Shown here one piece after another: positions 1 through 11,053 of a DNA stretch of 62,000 nucleotides. A program made the position numbers and the translations under genes. Origin of the DNA: Cristatella mucedo. Taxonomy: Eukaryota; Bryozoa; Phylactolaemata; Cristatellidae. The notes beneath the pieces are model-generated. The model was not told the DNA's origin. It saw only the letters and a list, made by a program, of their open reading frames with translations, and did not search any database. The DNA lies in assembly GCA_009760855.2 (NCBI GenBank), contig WPIO01000008.1:3307501-3369500 (forward strand), in the 5' to 3' direction. Position 1 is the stretch's first letter. Every line of letters starts with the position of its first letter.

Positions 1-45
1 AATCTCTTTCTAGGCGCTTTACATTTGCTGCAAAGGTAGCAAACA
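1..45 (-). repeat. LINE A 3'-tail fragment
   Basis: The complement of the conserved LINE A 3' end ('aaagcgcctagaaagagatt') runs off the left edge of the window. Only the terminal stem-loop portion is present. Confidence 0.7.
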
Positions 46-267
46 ATAAAGGCTATGGCAGACAGGTTTCATTCTATCGATAATTGCAACAGAGAAGCAT
101 GACCGTAGACAAACGCCATTGCTATCCCATGAATGCTCAGTGGGCGGAGCAAGTAGGAAGCTACACTTGGAGCATGACTGCAGTATAGACCTCCTACAAA
201 CCGGAAGACCAAACGAAATAGGACTCCGAGTTGTTAGAATGCAAGAATCTCGTCTAAACCATGCTTA

Positions 268-452
268 AAAAATCCTAGCTGTTTAAACAGCCTCCTTTTG
301 TATAGCGACAGAAGAGCCTTGATGGCTATCACCCCCCCCCCCTCCCGCTTGCAGTGGCGATAAAGGATCGCCCACCGCAGGAATCGAACCCACGACCTCA
401 GGACCGAGGTCATGAAAGCAACCGCCTTACCTAGTGTGCCATCACGGCTCCG
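268..452 (-). repeat. SINE1 (tRNA-derived), nearly full length
   Basis: Read on the minus strand it starts with a tRNA-like head ('agccgtgatggcacactagg'), has a Pol III B box (GGTTCGATTCC) and a body that alternates 'gcaagcggg' and 'ggtgatagcc' segments, and ends in the conserved tail 'gctgtttaaacagctagga'. A poly-C expansion interrupts the body. The same structure recurs at least nine times in the window, which identifies a SINE family. Confidence 0.85.
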
Positions 453-668
453 CAGACAGCCAGCAACCTACGGCTTTGTTCTCTCAGCAAGCATGGGCTA
501 ATTCACGCCTGGACCATGTTTCAAGGATATTTACAAGCAATAACCAATAATGCTGGGTGAAAAGCAAAAGCACGAGTTGGCGCTAAATATCATATCAAAA
601 CATAACAAACTGAGCAGCATTACCGAAATTTGACAAGTGAGTGCAGCACATAAACAAACTGTTGTGCC

Positions 669-880
669 TACATCTCTTTCTAGGCACCTTACATACACAT
701 AAAAAATACTAGCTGATTTAACAGCCTCTTTTTGTGTAGCAACAGAAGAGCCTTGATGGCTATCACCACCGCTTGCAGTGGCGATGAAGGATCGCCAACC
801 ACAGGATTCGAACCTACGACCTCGGGGCCGAGGTCGCTAAAAGCAACCGCCTTACCTAGTGAGCCATTACGGCTCACCGT
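669..880 (-). repeat. SINE1 copy preceded by a LINE A tail scrap
   Basis: The segment 702-880 is a near-complete SINE1 on the minus strand with B box GGTTCGAATCC. The segment 669-697 matches the LINE A terminal stem-loop and abuts it. The 60-70 codon ORFs across this stretch are products of the repeat and not genes. Confidence 0.8.
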
Positions 881-1179
881 ACCCTCACGAGTACTTCAGA
901 AGATGTCAAAAGCTTATCACAGTATTCATTGATGTACTAACTCAAGAATCAGATAAAAAGAACAAGACTAATAAGAATCTCCGAGTCTTGTATTTTGCGT
1001 GCAAAGTATGTGGCCATAATAGTAGTCCGTGGGTGTCATTGCCTAACAGCACATACAGCTACATGATTAACAGCAGCGACGATTCGGACAGCCGTGTTTC
1101 CACAAGTCTTCTCGCAAAAAATCTTCCAAGGTTGCTGCACAAGTCATTGACCAAAATAGCCCAGAGGTATGGTATATAG

Positions 1180-1650
1180 AGCAAAGTTCACATGCTGACC
1201 CACAAGGCCCGCCACGGCTTGGCTCCTCCATTCCTAGCTGAACTGCTGCACCAGTTTCAGCCTCCTCGCGCCCTCAGGTCTTGAGTGGACTACAAATTGG
1301 CTGTTCCATCCCTCCCCTTAAAAACCATCGGCGTTAGAAGCTTTTGCTCTGCAGGTTCTAGACTAGGGAACTCACTTCCACGATTTTTACGCGACAGCTA
1401 CTCTCCTGCTGTAAACTATGGTTCATCATTTCAGCAGTCCTGGGCTGCTACTTCCATTTTAGTAACTACATCAACTGCTCTCCTGAATCTGCTGTGCTTC
1501 CTGTTCTCTCTTTGTTGCATGAGATGAAGTCTGTTGGCTACCGAATGCGTATCGAAAGCTGCTTAGGCTACGAGTGCCCTATACAAAACTCTCCTGAATA
1601 ATACCCACATAGTCTTTGTGGAGTTACAGACAGATATACGTTTGCTCGCT
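1180..1650 (+). repeat. LINE B 3' fragment (RT C-terminus and 3' UTR)
   Basis: The plus strand carries decayed LINE B RT C-terminal coding (the 'HKARHGLAPPFLAELL' type segment, then 'NSLPRFLR') and the family 3' UTR ending near the 'gtggagttacagacagat' tail. It matches the 3' part of the LINE B copy at 24898-28640 on the other strand. In-frame stops and missing codons make it a relic. Confidence 0.75.
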
Positions 1651-1675
1651 CTTCATGACCGAAGTAGTGGGTTAG

Positions 1676-1761
1676 AATTATGCAAGGGGCAATCCTTTAT
1701 TGCCAAATCCTAGGGGGGTTGTGGCTCTTTTACCACTATACAAATTAGGCTATTAAATCAG

Positions 1762-1829
<68 letters not shown>
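1676..1829 (+). repeat. SINE1 3' half followed by (AT)n
   Basis: A decayed SINE1 body and tail ('aggctattaaatcagcta') runs directly into about 32 AT dinucleotides (1765-1829). The microsatellite probably grew from the A/T-rich SINE tail. Confidence 0.7.
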
Positions 1830-1831
<2 letters not shown>

Positions 1832-2567
1832 CATCTGGCACCCTAATAAAAAAATCTCCAAACTGCTTACTTAATGGGTATGGTAGCAAAATGCTTTCTA
1901 TATCAAATGAATTCAGCTAAACCAAACCCCCATAACTCACAAAAAAGCTTAGGTCATATATTACAAGCATACCGATTGTATCACAATTTTAACTATTGAG
2001 TTTCATATGTCGGAGAAGGCTGAGCTGTCTGCCTGATTAGGCAAAAAGTAGCAGCAAATGAAATCGCATAAAAAAGGCCCAATGCTCATGCTATAGCACA
2101 TGAGATCTTTGAATGCCTTCAGTACTCAAGTACTACAAGATTCACTATTACAGCACAACTTTGCATCTAGAGAACGACTGGTCTAAAGTTGTTTAAAGCC
2201 TAAATACTTACCCCGGTGACTTGGATGAATGCTAATTGGATATCTTCCTTATATTCTCTGCCGTATGCAGTTAGAGCTTTCATGTAAGCAGCAACTACAA
2301 AAGAAAACTTTGCCTACACAAGAAAAAAATCAACAGCAATATGGTATCTGGTGAGAGTCATTTCGTGGTGGCCAACTTGTAGCCATTCAGGGTAACAGTC
2401 CCAGGCTAGACAGAGCCGATAGCCGAAAACACATCCTAGCCGAGTTTTCACACCAGCTCGGCCGCCAGGACATAGCTGGTGCTGCACGATGCCAACTGTA
2501 AGCAGTAGGCATCGTGCAGGGTTGGTCGGTCGATCATCAGATGACTGCATTTGATGATCGATAAATG
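1830..2567. other. No gene recognised
   Basis: This stretch of about 740 bases has only short ORFs, without splice-bounded or family-like coding sequence. The right end (2515-2591) contains local repeats of 'catttgatgatcgat', the target region of the LINE A insertion that follows. Confidence 0.5.
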
Positions 2568-2805
2568 CATTTGGTGATCGATGATGGCATTTATAATAAT
2601 AATAATACGTTTGATAAAGCGCCCTCAGAGAACTCAATCTCTTTCTAGGCGCTTTACATTTGCTGCAAAGGAAGCACGATCTAATGGTTAGTGGTAGCAC
2701 GCACAGTAGAATAACATAGTTAGGGGTGGCATGCACAGGGTCTGCATGCAAATATGGTTAGTGGCAGCATTCAGTGTCAGCATACATAAGCACATAAAGT
2801 TCGAA

Positions 2806-5690
2806 TCACAGAGGACCACTAAATGCTGTAATATATAAGTGTGTTTTTAGTTTCTTTTTAAATGTGGTCACGTCAGGAGATGTGATGCAAGTCGGAAGTG
2901 AGCTCCAGGCTTTGGGAGCATACGAACTAAAGGCATGGTCTCCAAAGGATTTCAGGTTAGTATGAGGTCTAGGTAAACAGTTATATTCCGAAAAGCGGGT
3001 GGTACGATGCTTGGCCTGATGGGGTAGTATATCTGAGAGATAGGCTGGAGCCATAGAATGAAGGGACCTAAAAGTGAGCGACAAAACCTTGAAGTCAATC
3101 TGTTGCTTGACTGGTAGCCAGTGCAGGTCAGCGAGAAGTGGTGTAATGTGGCAACTGCGACGCTCACGACAGACACGCCTAGCTGCAGAGTTTTGAACCA
3201 GCTGCAAGTGCATAGGCCGGTTAACCGGCCAGGAGTGAGTTACAGAAGTCAAGACAGGAAGTCACAAATGCGTGGACCAACTTAGACGTGGCATCCCTGC
3301 CTAAACAAGCCAGAATTTTAGCAATGTTATATAGCTAAATAGAAAGCAGACTCGACTGTGGAGCTGATGTGGTCGTCTAATGAAGGGTCACTTTGAAACA
3401 TGACACCAAGATTTCGTGCAGATTTAACAAGAGATATGCTGGCAGAGGCAATTTTGAGCATTAGCCTTTCCAATTTATGAGTCACACTTGGTTTGCCCGT
3501 AACTAGTAAGTTAGTTTTATAATCATTCAATTCAAGAAAGTTTGCTGCCATTCATGTGCTGATATCATCAATACATACAGCAAGGGAGTTGAGAGAACTG
3601 GACGTGCCAGAAGGTTGGAAGGGATCTAAACAAAAGTACAACTGAGTGTAATCTGCATAAAAAAGAAAGCCTAGATTGTGCTTGGCAATCACATCGGCAA
3701 GAGAGAGACAGAGACAAAGATAGAGACAGAGTATAAACCGTGAGAAGAACAGTAGCACACACAGAGCCCTGCGGTACCCCCTACTTCAAAGGTTACTCGA
3801 ATGATGTGTTTCCATTCACATCAATACTCTAGAGTCTCCCATTGAGATAGGACCTGAAACACTGCAGTGCAGTGCCAGTGGTGTCCAGGCGAGATGAGAG
3901 GCGCTTAAGAAGAACTTGGCGATTGATAGTATCAGAAGCTGCCGAAAGATCGAGCAAAACAAACAGCGATACTCTACCTACGTCAGCATTCCTAAGTAGA
4001 TCGCTGTACACCCAAAGCAATGCTCACTCTGTGGAGTGACTAGCTCTAAAACCAGACTGAAAACTTACTAGCAGGTTTGCCAATATATTAGTTCAGCTGG
4101 TCTGCCACGACTCGTTCTAGTGTCTTTAATAGGAACGGTAGAGGGGAGACTGGGCGGTAAATGCGCAAGTTCTCTTGGTCTAGTATTGCTTTCTTGAGTA
4201 GTGGCCCGACTACAGCCTTTTTGAAAGGTGCTCGAACGGATCTGAGGCTGATGAAATATTTATGATGTTAGTTATGCAGCTGCAGATCAATGCATCGTAG
4301 AAGCAGGACAGTGGGAATAGGGTCCAGCTGCAGATCAATGCATCGTAGAAGCAGGACAGTGGGAATAGGGTCCAAAGGACTAGTTGTCTTCTTTGATTGG
4401 GATATGAACTTCAGGAAGTCACTAGTGACCTCCTTCAATAAAGCATTGAGGTGCTGCGTGAAATTAAAGGACATCATTCCAGGGGGGATGCTGCCATCTT
4501 AGAGACGGACTGCCTGATTTTGTCCATCTTCTTGACAAAGAAGCTAGAGAATCGATCAGCTAGATCATCACAGGGATCGTTAGGTAAACAAAAAAGGAGC
4601 TAACCTCTGAGTGGTTGAGATGTTGATCGTCGATATCAGCATATTTGGATTGCACATCTGTAATTCAACAATGTTTTTATAGAAGCTAGACTTGGCCTTT
4701 GCTAGGATCGATTGGTACGATCTACATGCAGTCCTGATCTTTTGTATACTTTTTCAAGCTTGCACTTAGTAGACCGAGCTAGTTTAATTTCTGTTTTAAA
4801 CGATATGCCGTCTGGGCGAGGGCGCTCAGTGCGCTTAGTCTTGGGTGCAAATTCGTCGAGCATGTCAGCTAGTGTCATGGTGTACCAATCTACCAATGAG
4901 GACAGGTTGAAAGGAAGATTGAGCAGCAGAGGCGAAGCAGATATTCTCGCACGGACAGCATAGATGTCAAGGGGCTTGAGGCTTCGCGATTAATACGTGA
5001 TTTTAGATGAGGAGGAAGGCACACATTATAGACTGAATGAGATCTGCACGTGGTCAGATAAACAGGATTTGGTAATAATTGGTGATGAAAGGGTGCAGTT
5101 GTATGAGAACATTTATTTGGTCTAGTGTGTGACCCTTGATGTGAGTAGAGTTATGCACATGAGTCACGAGAGACAATGAGTCGGTCACTGCACAAAATGT
5201 ATTGCTGAAGGTGTCAGATAAGCTATCAAAATGAATCTTGAAATCAGTGATAATGAGGAAAGATCGAGTTATTACATACAGAATCAAAATGAGATCAGAG
5301 AAATTTGAGATAAAAGAGGCCTCGGTATCTGGTGGGTGATAGATTACTCCCACCATCGGTAGCTTGTTGTCTGGTGCAATCAAGGCAACAGATTCGAAAG
5401 ACTACTTCGAGGGTACTACAAATGGCTTGAAGTTCGATCGTGTGATAGTGACTCCACTTCTAGCTTTGATTGATCTAGGAGTGTGAATGAGCCAGCCGAG
5501 GTAGCATCTTTAATTGTCGGGCAATTTTCCGATTTCAGCCACGTTTTGGTCAAGGCGAGTAGGTCGAGACCTTTTTCAGAAATAAGGTTGCTTATTCCTT
5601 GGGGTTTATTGCATATTGAATGAAGATTCCAAAGACAAGCATTAAGTTAAGCCGACGGAGTTATAACAGGCCTGATGACCACTAAGTTAG
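2806..5690 (-). pseudogene. Endonuclease/reverse transcriptase ORF of LINE A copy A1, broken
   Basis: Recognisable pieces run from the exonuclease/endonuclease/phosphatase domain ('GVIYHPPDTEASFISNFSD', 'IITDFKIHFD'), through the RT fingers and palm ('DLSAASDTINRQVLLKRL'), the catalytic block and thumb, to the C-terminal 'LLADLHWLPVKQQIDFKVLS' segment. The catalytic block reads FYADY instead of FYADD, so an active-site Asp is lost. Several frameshifts and stops separate the pieces (ORFs at 2806-3252, 3327-3551, 3552-3758, 3829-4020, 4268-4477 and 5054-5383). Confidence 0.85.
4278..4373 (-). repeat. 48-bp tandem duplication inside LINE A1 RT
   Basis: Two identical 48-base units lie head to tail (4278-4325 and 4326-4373). 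The duplication keeps frame and repeats a 16-residue RT segment beginning 'LDPIPTVLLLRC'. The identity of the units points to a recent event after the element decayed. Confidence 0.9.
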
Positions 5691-6015
5691 AGAGATTCAC
5701 AGTAATGCTTGAGGGAGACCGTGCTGAGCAGTTCGAGGCAATGCTAGGATTACCAAACAAGCAGGTACTCAGCTCGGTAGATCCCGCCAAACGAACGGCA
5801 TCTCAGCTCACATTTGATGATCGATGATTGCATTGTGGGTTGAAAGAACACTGCTGATCATCTCATCTTTAACCGTAAAAAGCCAAAAGACAACTGAATC
5901 AGGAGTGAGAGACGAGATGGTGAAATAAACAAGGAATTATAGTTTGCTCAGGTTGAGTCACAAGAAAATGTTGATCAATAGCACGGCTTTGATTGGTAGT
6001 ATAAAGTAAGAGTAA

Positions 6016-6175
6016 GGTAAAACCCAGCTGGCTCAACAGCCTCATTTTAAATAATAGCAGAAAAGCTTTAGCAGCTAGCACACCTGCTTGTATCGAGCAG
6101 TTACGGATTGCAGGCTCGAAGGACTGCACGACCCGAGCCCACGACCTGGATCGTGAAGTGCCAGCATCTTATGGT
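6016..6175 (-). repeat. SINE1 copy, strongly diverged
   Basis: Tail ('cagctggctcaacagcctc') and body order match SINE1 on the minus strand, with many substitutions and a weak B-box region. It lies just downstream of the last exon of the minus-strand gene. Confidence 0.55.
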
Positions 6176-6424
6176 TGGCATATGTCAAATTGAAGGAGCA
6201 GACTAGGAGATGTTGCACTGACCACACATTCTTCTGGGAGCTGATTGCTGACTTGCTACCCTGGTACATAAACTTGACCAGATGCTACTGACAAAGCTTG
6301 TCAGCAAGACCCGAGGCATGCAGCTACTCCACAAAGGGTCTTGAATCTATGCAATCCATGTTTTTGGTGCATTGCCCAACATCGGCCCAAGCAGCCCCGG
6401 GTCGAGCATAATCGATCAGACGTG

Positions 6425-6606
6425 CTAGCATGCTTGATTGATTTGCAGAAAGTGGCACTTAAGAAAGGGCTCTGTGGTAATGATCCAGTACATGAACAGA
6501 TGCACGCGATATTGTCTCTTGGGTGGTTTGCAGAACTGACTGCCACGAGCAGGTGAGTCGAAAGCAAGGTCCACCAACACGTGAGTCTGGTGCATCCACC
6601 CTTTGG
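6425..6606 (-). CDS. Candidate terminal exon of an unidentified multi-exon gene
   Basis: A polypyrimidine-rich acceptor (ctaccttgtag) precedes 59 codons and a TAG stop. The peptide begins 'KGWMHQTHVLVDLAFDSPAR' and ends 'FLQINQAC'. The exon needs one carried-over base, and the exon at 7664-7864 supplies exactly one, so the two join in frame (His-His-Ser-Lys). I do not recognise the family. The opposite strand also holds an open segment here with a GTGAGT donor, so the strand choice rests on agreement with the other minus-strand exons. Confidence 0.5.
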
Positions 6607-7663
6607 CTACAAGGTAGATGTGCAGCCCCACGACCGATCAAGAAATTATTTAGGCCGCTAGCCGGTGACACAGCACTCCAGATCTGCACGTCGCAAACGT
6701 TGGGCATGCAAAGCCTATGAAAGTAGCACCAGAACTGCTAACACATGATTGCATTTAAGAAGCTGTCAGGCAGAAAGTACATTTCTGAATATAATGTACC
6801 CACAGTACACATCCTGTAAGCAGCTCGCATGGCATGCTGTAAGCAGCTCGACATGCTTATCCATTTCTTCAGGGAGAAAAAAGTGTATGGGTCTGAGCCA
6901 ACATCCGGTCTCTAAAGTGTGAATGAAGCCCTCGGTGCTTTTTTTGGGGCCTTCTTTAAAGTAAAGAGTGATGCATCTCGATGGTCTTGGGAGCAGAGCC
7001 AGGAGGGCTGCCAACAGCAAGACTTTTATAATTGCTTTGCTTTACACACTGACTTTATCATCTAAGACATACTGACTTTATCGTCTAAGATAAGATGGGC
7101 TTCAATTTGACCAAAGCCAAGTTTGCACAAAGAGGCAGTCATTGCCAGCAAGCAGAATGCATGTTCACATAAATCAGTTTGTCCTTATTTTCATGACAAA
7201 GCGATACCTCTACGTACCACATGATGCATTATCATTACTGATGGCTGCATAATCAAAATCGATTGCTGCCTTATCATAATTGTATGCTAGATTTTAATTA
7301 CAGTATGCTGCATTCTCATAGCCACATGAGGCATCATGATATGATAGCAGTACTGTCCGAAATTTTGAACGGCTATCCACAGGCGACCTTTCTACCTTTA
7401 GCATGTAAGAGCTCTCAAGTATTGCAGAAATTATACAATGAACAAGGCATGGCAAGCACTGACCCACGTAGGCGCTCTACCTCAATTTCGTGTAATTTAC
7501 GGGCACAGCACCCAATCCACACCACAACACGGCACGAGATGCACTGGAGCATGGCTTACGACGCGCACGGAGCAAGAGTTAAGACTGGCGCTTGCATATC
7601 AGGGCTAGAAGCAAGCAAGCACTTTTCAAGCACCCGGGACCAACGCCCACAATGCAGACTTAC

Positions 7664-7864
7664 AGTGATGAAAAGCGTGCATGGCAGCAGTGAAGATTTC
7701 TTCTCTGCTCGCACTTGTTCCCATTCCAAGCCTCACCATGAGGGCTATTTCTTTCAGCACGGCAGAGGCACACTCTGGGTAGAGTATGATGCTCGAGTGG
7801 CAATCGTCAGAGGTGGGCCAGTGGACAATAGATTGACAGACGTTCACAAACCTGTCCCCCGCGT
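7664..7864 (-). CDS. Candidate internal exon, unidentified gene
   Basis: The acceptor gttgccttacag and donor GTAAGT bound 201 bases that are fully open in one frame. The peptide includes 'DRFVNVCQSIVHWPTSDDCH' and 'LGMGTSASREEIFTAAMHAF', with the mixed amphipathic composition of a real alpha-helical protein. It takes one base from the upstream exon at 8047-8092 (giving Asp) and passes one on. The family is not recognised. The 222-codon ORF on the opposite strand (7263-7931) is most likely its shadow. Confidence 0.6.
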
Positions 7865-8046
7865 CTGTAAGGCAACAGCCCTACGAAATAATATTTTGAT
7901 CTATAATGGACTGCATATTAAATGCAAATGAGAGAACCTGGACCGAACAAGAAACAAAATAAGAGAAGTATTGCTGGCAATCACAGGAAGCACGATTCAC
8001 TAAGTGCAAACAATCGCAATATAATATAAAATCATCAACAACTAAC

Positions 8047-8092
8047 CTAAACACAGCCACGGGTATTTGCGCAGGCCACCAATATGGCTACA
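8047..8092 (-). CDS. Candidate small internal exon, unidentified gene
   Basis: A 46-base exon with acceptor gggtaactcag and donor GTTAGT encodes 'CSHIGGLRKYPWLCL' plus one carried base. Both phases fit its neighbours at 8637-8678 and 7664-7864. It is short, so support comes mainly from the phase agreement. Confidence 0.4.
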
Positions 8093-8317
8093 CTGAGTTA
8101 CCCAATAAGCATTCCAGGTATAATTATCCCAAACAAGGTTTACAAAAACAAGTAGCGCTGTAAACGATATTTATCAGTCTACTGCACTGGAACGGCATCA
8201 TGCGGGGTTTTGTGACATGTGACCAGCTCCATTTTCAAGAGATGCCTCCAATCGGCAGCATGGCAGTGATGCCACTGGCAAATGAATGCTCTCCTGCAAA
8301 TTGGTCATCTATGGCAG

Positions 8318-8388
8318 GGAAAAATACCAGCTGATTTAACAGCCTCTTTTGCATAGCGACAGATGAGCCTTTACGACTATCACCACCG
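8318..8388 (-). repeat. SINE1 3' fragment
   Basis: Only the tail and part of the body remain ('ccagctgatttaacagcctc'). It lies in the intron between the exons at 8047-8092 and 8637-8678. Confidence 0.75.
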
Positions 8389-8636
8389 AAGGCACTCAAT
8401 AAAAAGCCTCGGCTGAGGCAGCCGGACTTGGGAGAGATTCTCAATGGCAGGCCCATGTCATTCAAGGGTAGATGATCTATGTGATTTAAATGCAGCGACT
8501 GACTTGGCCAAATCCATAATCTCCAAATCTCCACCGCATAAAATTCATGAATCTTTTGACTGCACTATACAGTCAACAAGAGTCGCCCGAGCTTCCTCTT
8601 CCACACGGCTGAGGTCATTGATCAACCGATACTTAC

Positions 8637-8678
8637 AACTGTCACTCGAAAGTCACAGGACACGTGAATTCCGACTTG
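8637..8678 (-). CDS. Candidate small internal exon, unidentified gene
   Basis: Acceptor ttcttcttggtgcag and a strong donor GTAAGTAT bound 42 bases encoding 'QVGIHVSCDFRVTV', in phase 0 at both ends. This agrees with the phase-0 end of the exon at 9013-9100 and the phase-0 start at 8092. Confidence 0.5.
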
Positions 8679-9012
8679 CTGCACCAAGAAGAAATAAAGA
8701 CTCCATTGAGCAGAGAAATGAGGTTGGTGCTATTTAAATGAGATTCTTGAATGAGCTAAACCTTTACTTGGCTTTTATATTACTCGGCATCCACGGTGAC
8801 ACAAACAGGCACTGAGTGCTTTGCCAATGTTCACGGCTGAGAGGTCAGCAAATCCTCCCTGAACGACCTTAGTACTTTGCAGCACTCAAGCCATCTGCAA
8901 GCTACCCAAAATAACAATAGCAACAAATAAAATATAATTAAGAACAGAATCCCTGAAGCCCGGACAACGTGCTGTTTGATGTAGGCAGGTGCAATAACGG
9001 CACAACTCTTAC

Positions 9013-9100
9013 CACTATTTCTACCATGTGCTGAGCTGCTATTACCAACATGTCAAGGTTGGCGATGTCTTTTGATGCGAAGTATGCGTCAGAGTGTACG
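9013..9100 (-). CDS. Candidate internal exon, unidentified gene
   Basis: A very good acceptor (tatctctccttttttag) and donor GTAAGA bound 88 bases: one carried base plus 29 codons ('VHSDAYFASKDIANLDMLVI', then 'AAQHMVEIV'). The one-base start fits the two-base end of the exon at 9193-9328 (TG+C = Cys). The sequence looks like helices of a repeat-type scaffold protein, but no family is recognised. Confidence 0.6.
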
Positions 9101-9192
9101 CTAAAAAAGGAGAGATAGAAGCTAGAACACAGAACTGTACTTAGAGGTTTTAGAATCACAAAAAGGGCAATAGCACCAAACGTCACAGACAC

Positions 9193-9328
9193 CATTCTGT
9201 AATGCCAAACTGCCAGGGCACAGACAGAGCCTTCTTCGAACAATTCCAATGAACCAGTTCACACAATACTGGTCGCTCAACAACTTTAGTCACCTTAGCA
9301 TTAGTTAATCGAACCAATCGTAATGCAG
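9193..9328 (-). CDS. Candidate internal exon, unidentified gene
   Basis: Acceptor tttctttgcatgcag and donor GTGTCT bound 136 bases that are open as 'ALRLVRLTNAKVTKVVERPV', then 'LCELVHW' and 'SVPWQFGITE', with two bases left that complete a Cys codon with the next exon 92 bases downstream. The open frame continues upstream to 9407, so the true start could lie further 5'. Its upstream partner is not identified. Confidence 0.5.
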
Positions 9329-9569
9329 CTGCATGCAAAGAAAATGCTCCATTGCCCATGACAACGCTCCAAAGCCATTTCTTTAAATGCGCACCAGACT
9401 GCCGCACATAATAAAGTGCACTTACAAAGCAGCTAGTACAGGGTCAAGTACATCGAGCCACGATCGCTGCTGCGCTAAATTCAATCAAAAGTGCCCACAG
9501 GCGTCACTAATTGAAGATCGTGGGTTTGGCACTATCAGTTAAATCTGCCAAAACTGCTGCTTCCGGCCC

Positions 9570-9845
9570 TTTCTCTATGCAACGACAACTACTCTCCTAC
9601 TGCCGACTATGGCACATCTTTTTCAGCGGTCCTGAACTGCTACTTCTATGCTACTCACTACCTCAACTGCTCTCCTGACTCTGCTATGCTTCCCACTTTC
9701 TCTTTGTTGCGTGAGACGAAGTCTGTTGGCCACCGAATGCGTACCGAAAGCCGCTTAGGCTGTGAGTGCGCTATACAAAACTCTCCTGCGTAACACCCAC
9801 ATGGTCTTTATGACTTTGTGGAGTTACTGACGGAGATACACACAC
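9570..9845 (+). repeat. LINE B 3' end
   Basis: Matches the 3' terminus of LINE B, with conserved 'accgaatgcgtaccgaaagc', 'cacatggtctttatgacttt' and tail 'gtggagttactgacggagat', followed by a short (CA)n run. It is 5'-truncated and lies in an intron of the minus-strand gene. Confidence 0.85.
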
Positions 9846-10500
9846 ACATACACATCCACTTCGACTTCCTACCTAGAAGTTGAAAGCCTGCTTCCCATCA
9901 GATGCTTTCAGCCATTAGTCAAATGAACGAAGAGGCATGGCTCTCGCCCCTGGCTTCGGATGTCGCAGGTACAACGACTCATGATAACACGACGCATTCT
10001 TTCTTTCTAGCGCTTCGATCTCTGTTTCAGCTGATTTAGCTCCTGAATCCCGGAAACAGTCCGACTACACTGTCGGCTACCCACTAAGTGCCAGTAGGTA
10101 CACAATAAACTAAAACGAGGCTACCCGACATGAAACCCACACAAGGTGCAGGGCTCGGTGAGACTACGCCCTTCCCACCTCTTCCTCGTTCCATTCGGCT
10201 TCACAAATTCCTTCTTCCACTTTGTCTACTGGCATGCTTGTCGAACATCTGCTTGCAACCACATACCCTTGCAGGGCACCTACACCCTGGTCTAGGGCTC
10301 AAGCAGGCCAACAAGGAGAGGAAACACCTCTGGCAACGTCCCTACCAAGCCGCCAGGCGTTCGGGCTGCAATCAAGCACAAGCCTGCCTCCAGAGAGTCG
10401 GTGCAACACTTCTCGTCACCCGTTCTTTGGAAGGCATTTCTCGAGCACATAACTAAGAGATAATCGAGTGCACGGCTCTTAACGTCGTAGCAAATGCTTC

Positions 10501-10568
10501 CCGGAAATGAGGACCGCCGGGGAATTTTCCACTACCGGAAATGAGGACCTCCGGAGAAATTCTCCACA
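10501..10568. repeat. Two-unit ~34-bp direct repeat
   Basis: The block 'ccggaaatgaggacc' followed by 'ccgggga/ccggaga' and 'attttccac/attctccac' occurs twice in tandem. The surroundings (10.1-10.8 kb) are GC-rich and open in several frames on both strands without recognisable coding, so I do not call a gene there. Confidence 0.75.
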
Positions 10569-10991
10569 GGCTTCTACAGTCACGGAACGGGGGGGGGGGC
10601 AGCGCAGCGGGCCAAGGAAGAAGCCCTCGAGCGCTGCCACGCCACCAATCGACGGTATGCAAGCAACAAGCAACGGAACATGTGAACACGTGGTGCAGCA
10701 AAGCGGACTCAGTCGAATAGCAGCCGTGGCCTACAGCACCGAACGAAAGTTTAACTATGAATGGTGAGAGGTGTGCAAAGTCGGGCAACATGAGAGAGGG
10801 CTAAAGTGGGCCAGAGCATACTGGCGCTCAAGCTGGGCAGGCAGGCGAATGTCACCGACGAGTTGCAAGGGTCAAACCCACAAATGATGGCAGTGGCAGC
10901 CAGCAGCAGCTGGGCAAACGAACTGGCATTATGTTCTGCTCCCAAAGCACACACGATATGCATTACTGCTACAAGAAGCAAGCGCGCGCAC

Positions 10992-11036
10992 AGTCTGGCT
11001 GGTGCACAGTCAAAGCTTTCGTGCACCAGCCAGACT
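10992..11036. repeat. Perfect 15-bp inverted repeat (hairpin)
   Basis: Arms 'agtctggctggtgca' and 'tgcaccagccagact' are separated by 15 bases. On the minus strand it falls 17 bases downstream of the donor of the exon at 11054-11246, so it would lie at the start of that intron. Confidence 0.9.
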
Positions 11037-11053
11037 TCGCAAGCTCGACTCAC

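Larger units (their letters stand above)
2592..5810 (-). mobile_element. LINE A copy A1, apparently full length (~3.2 kb), decayed
   Basis: Non-LTR retrotransposon of the CR1/L2-like group, read right to left: endonuclease (about 5700-5050), RT (about 4480-3330), a C-terminal region (3252-2806), then a 3' UTR ending in the stem-loop and an ATT-rich tail near 2592. It is flanked by 24-base direct repeats (2568-2591 and 5811-5834) differing at two positions, which fit a target-site duplication and so define both ends. There is no second ORF upstream of the endonuclease. The coding frame is broken many times, so the copy is dead. Confidence 0.85.

Noticed and set aside
6341-6556. Plus-strand exon candidate ending at a GTGAGT donor
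   Set aside because: The acceptor and donor are good, but no partner exons on the plus strand were found, while the opposite strand gives a phase-consistent terminal exon.
7263-7931. 222-codon plus-strand ORF
   Set aside because: It is antisense to the well-bounded exon at 7664-7864, has no splice or promoter context and an unlikely composition (many His, Cys and Met).
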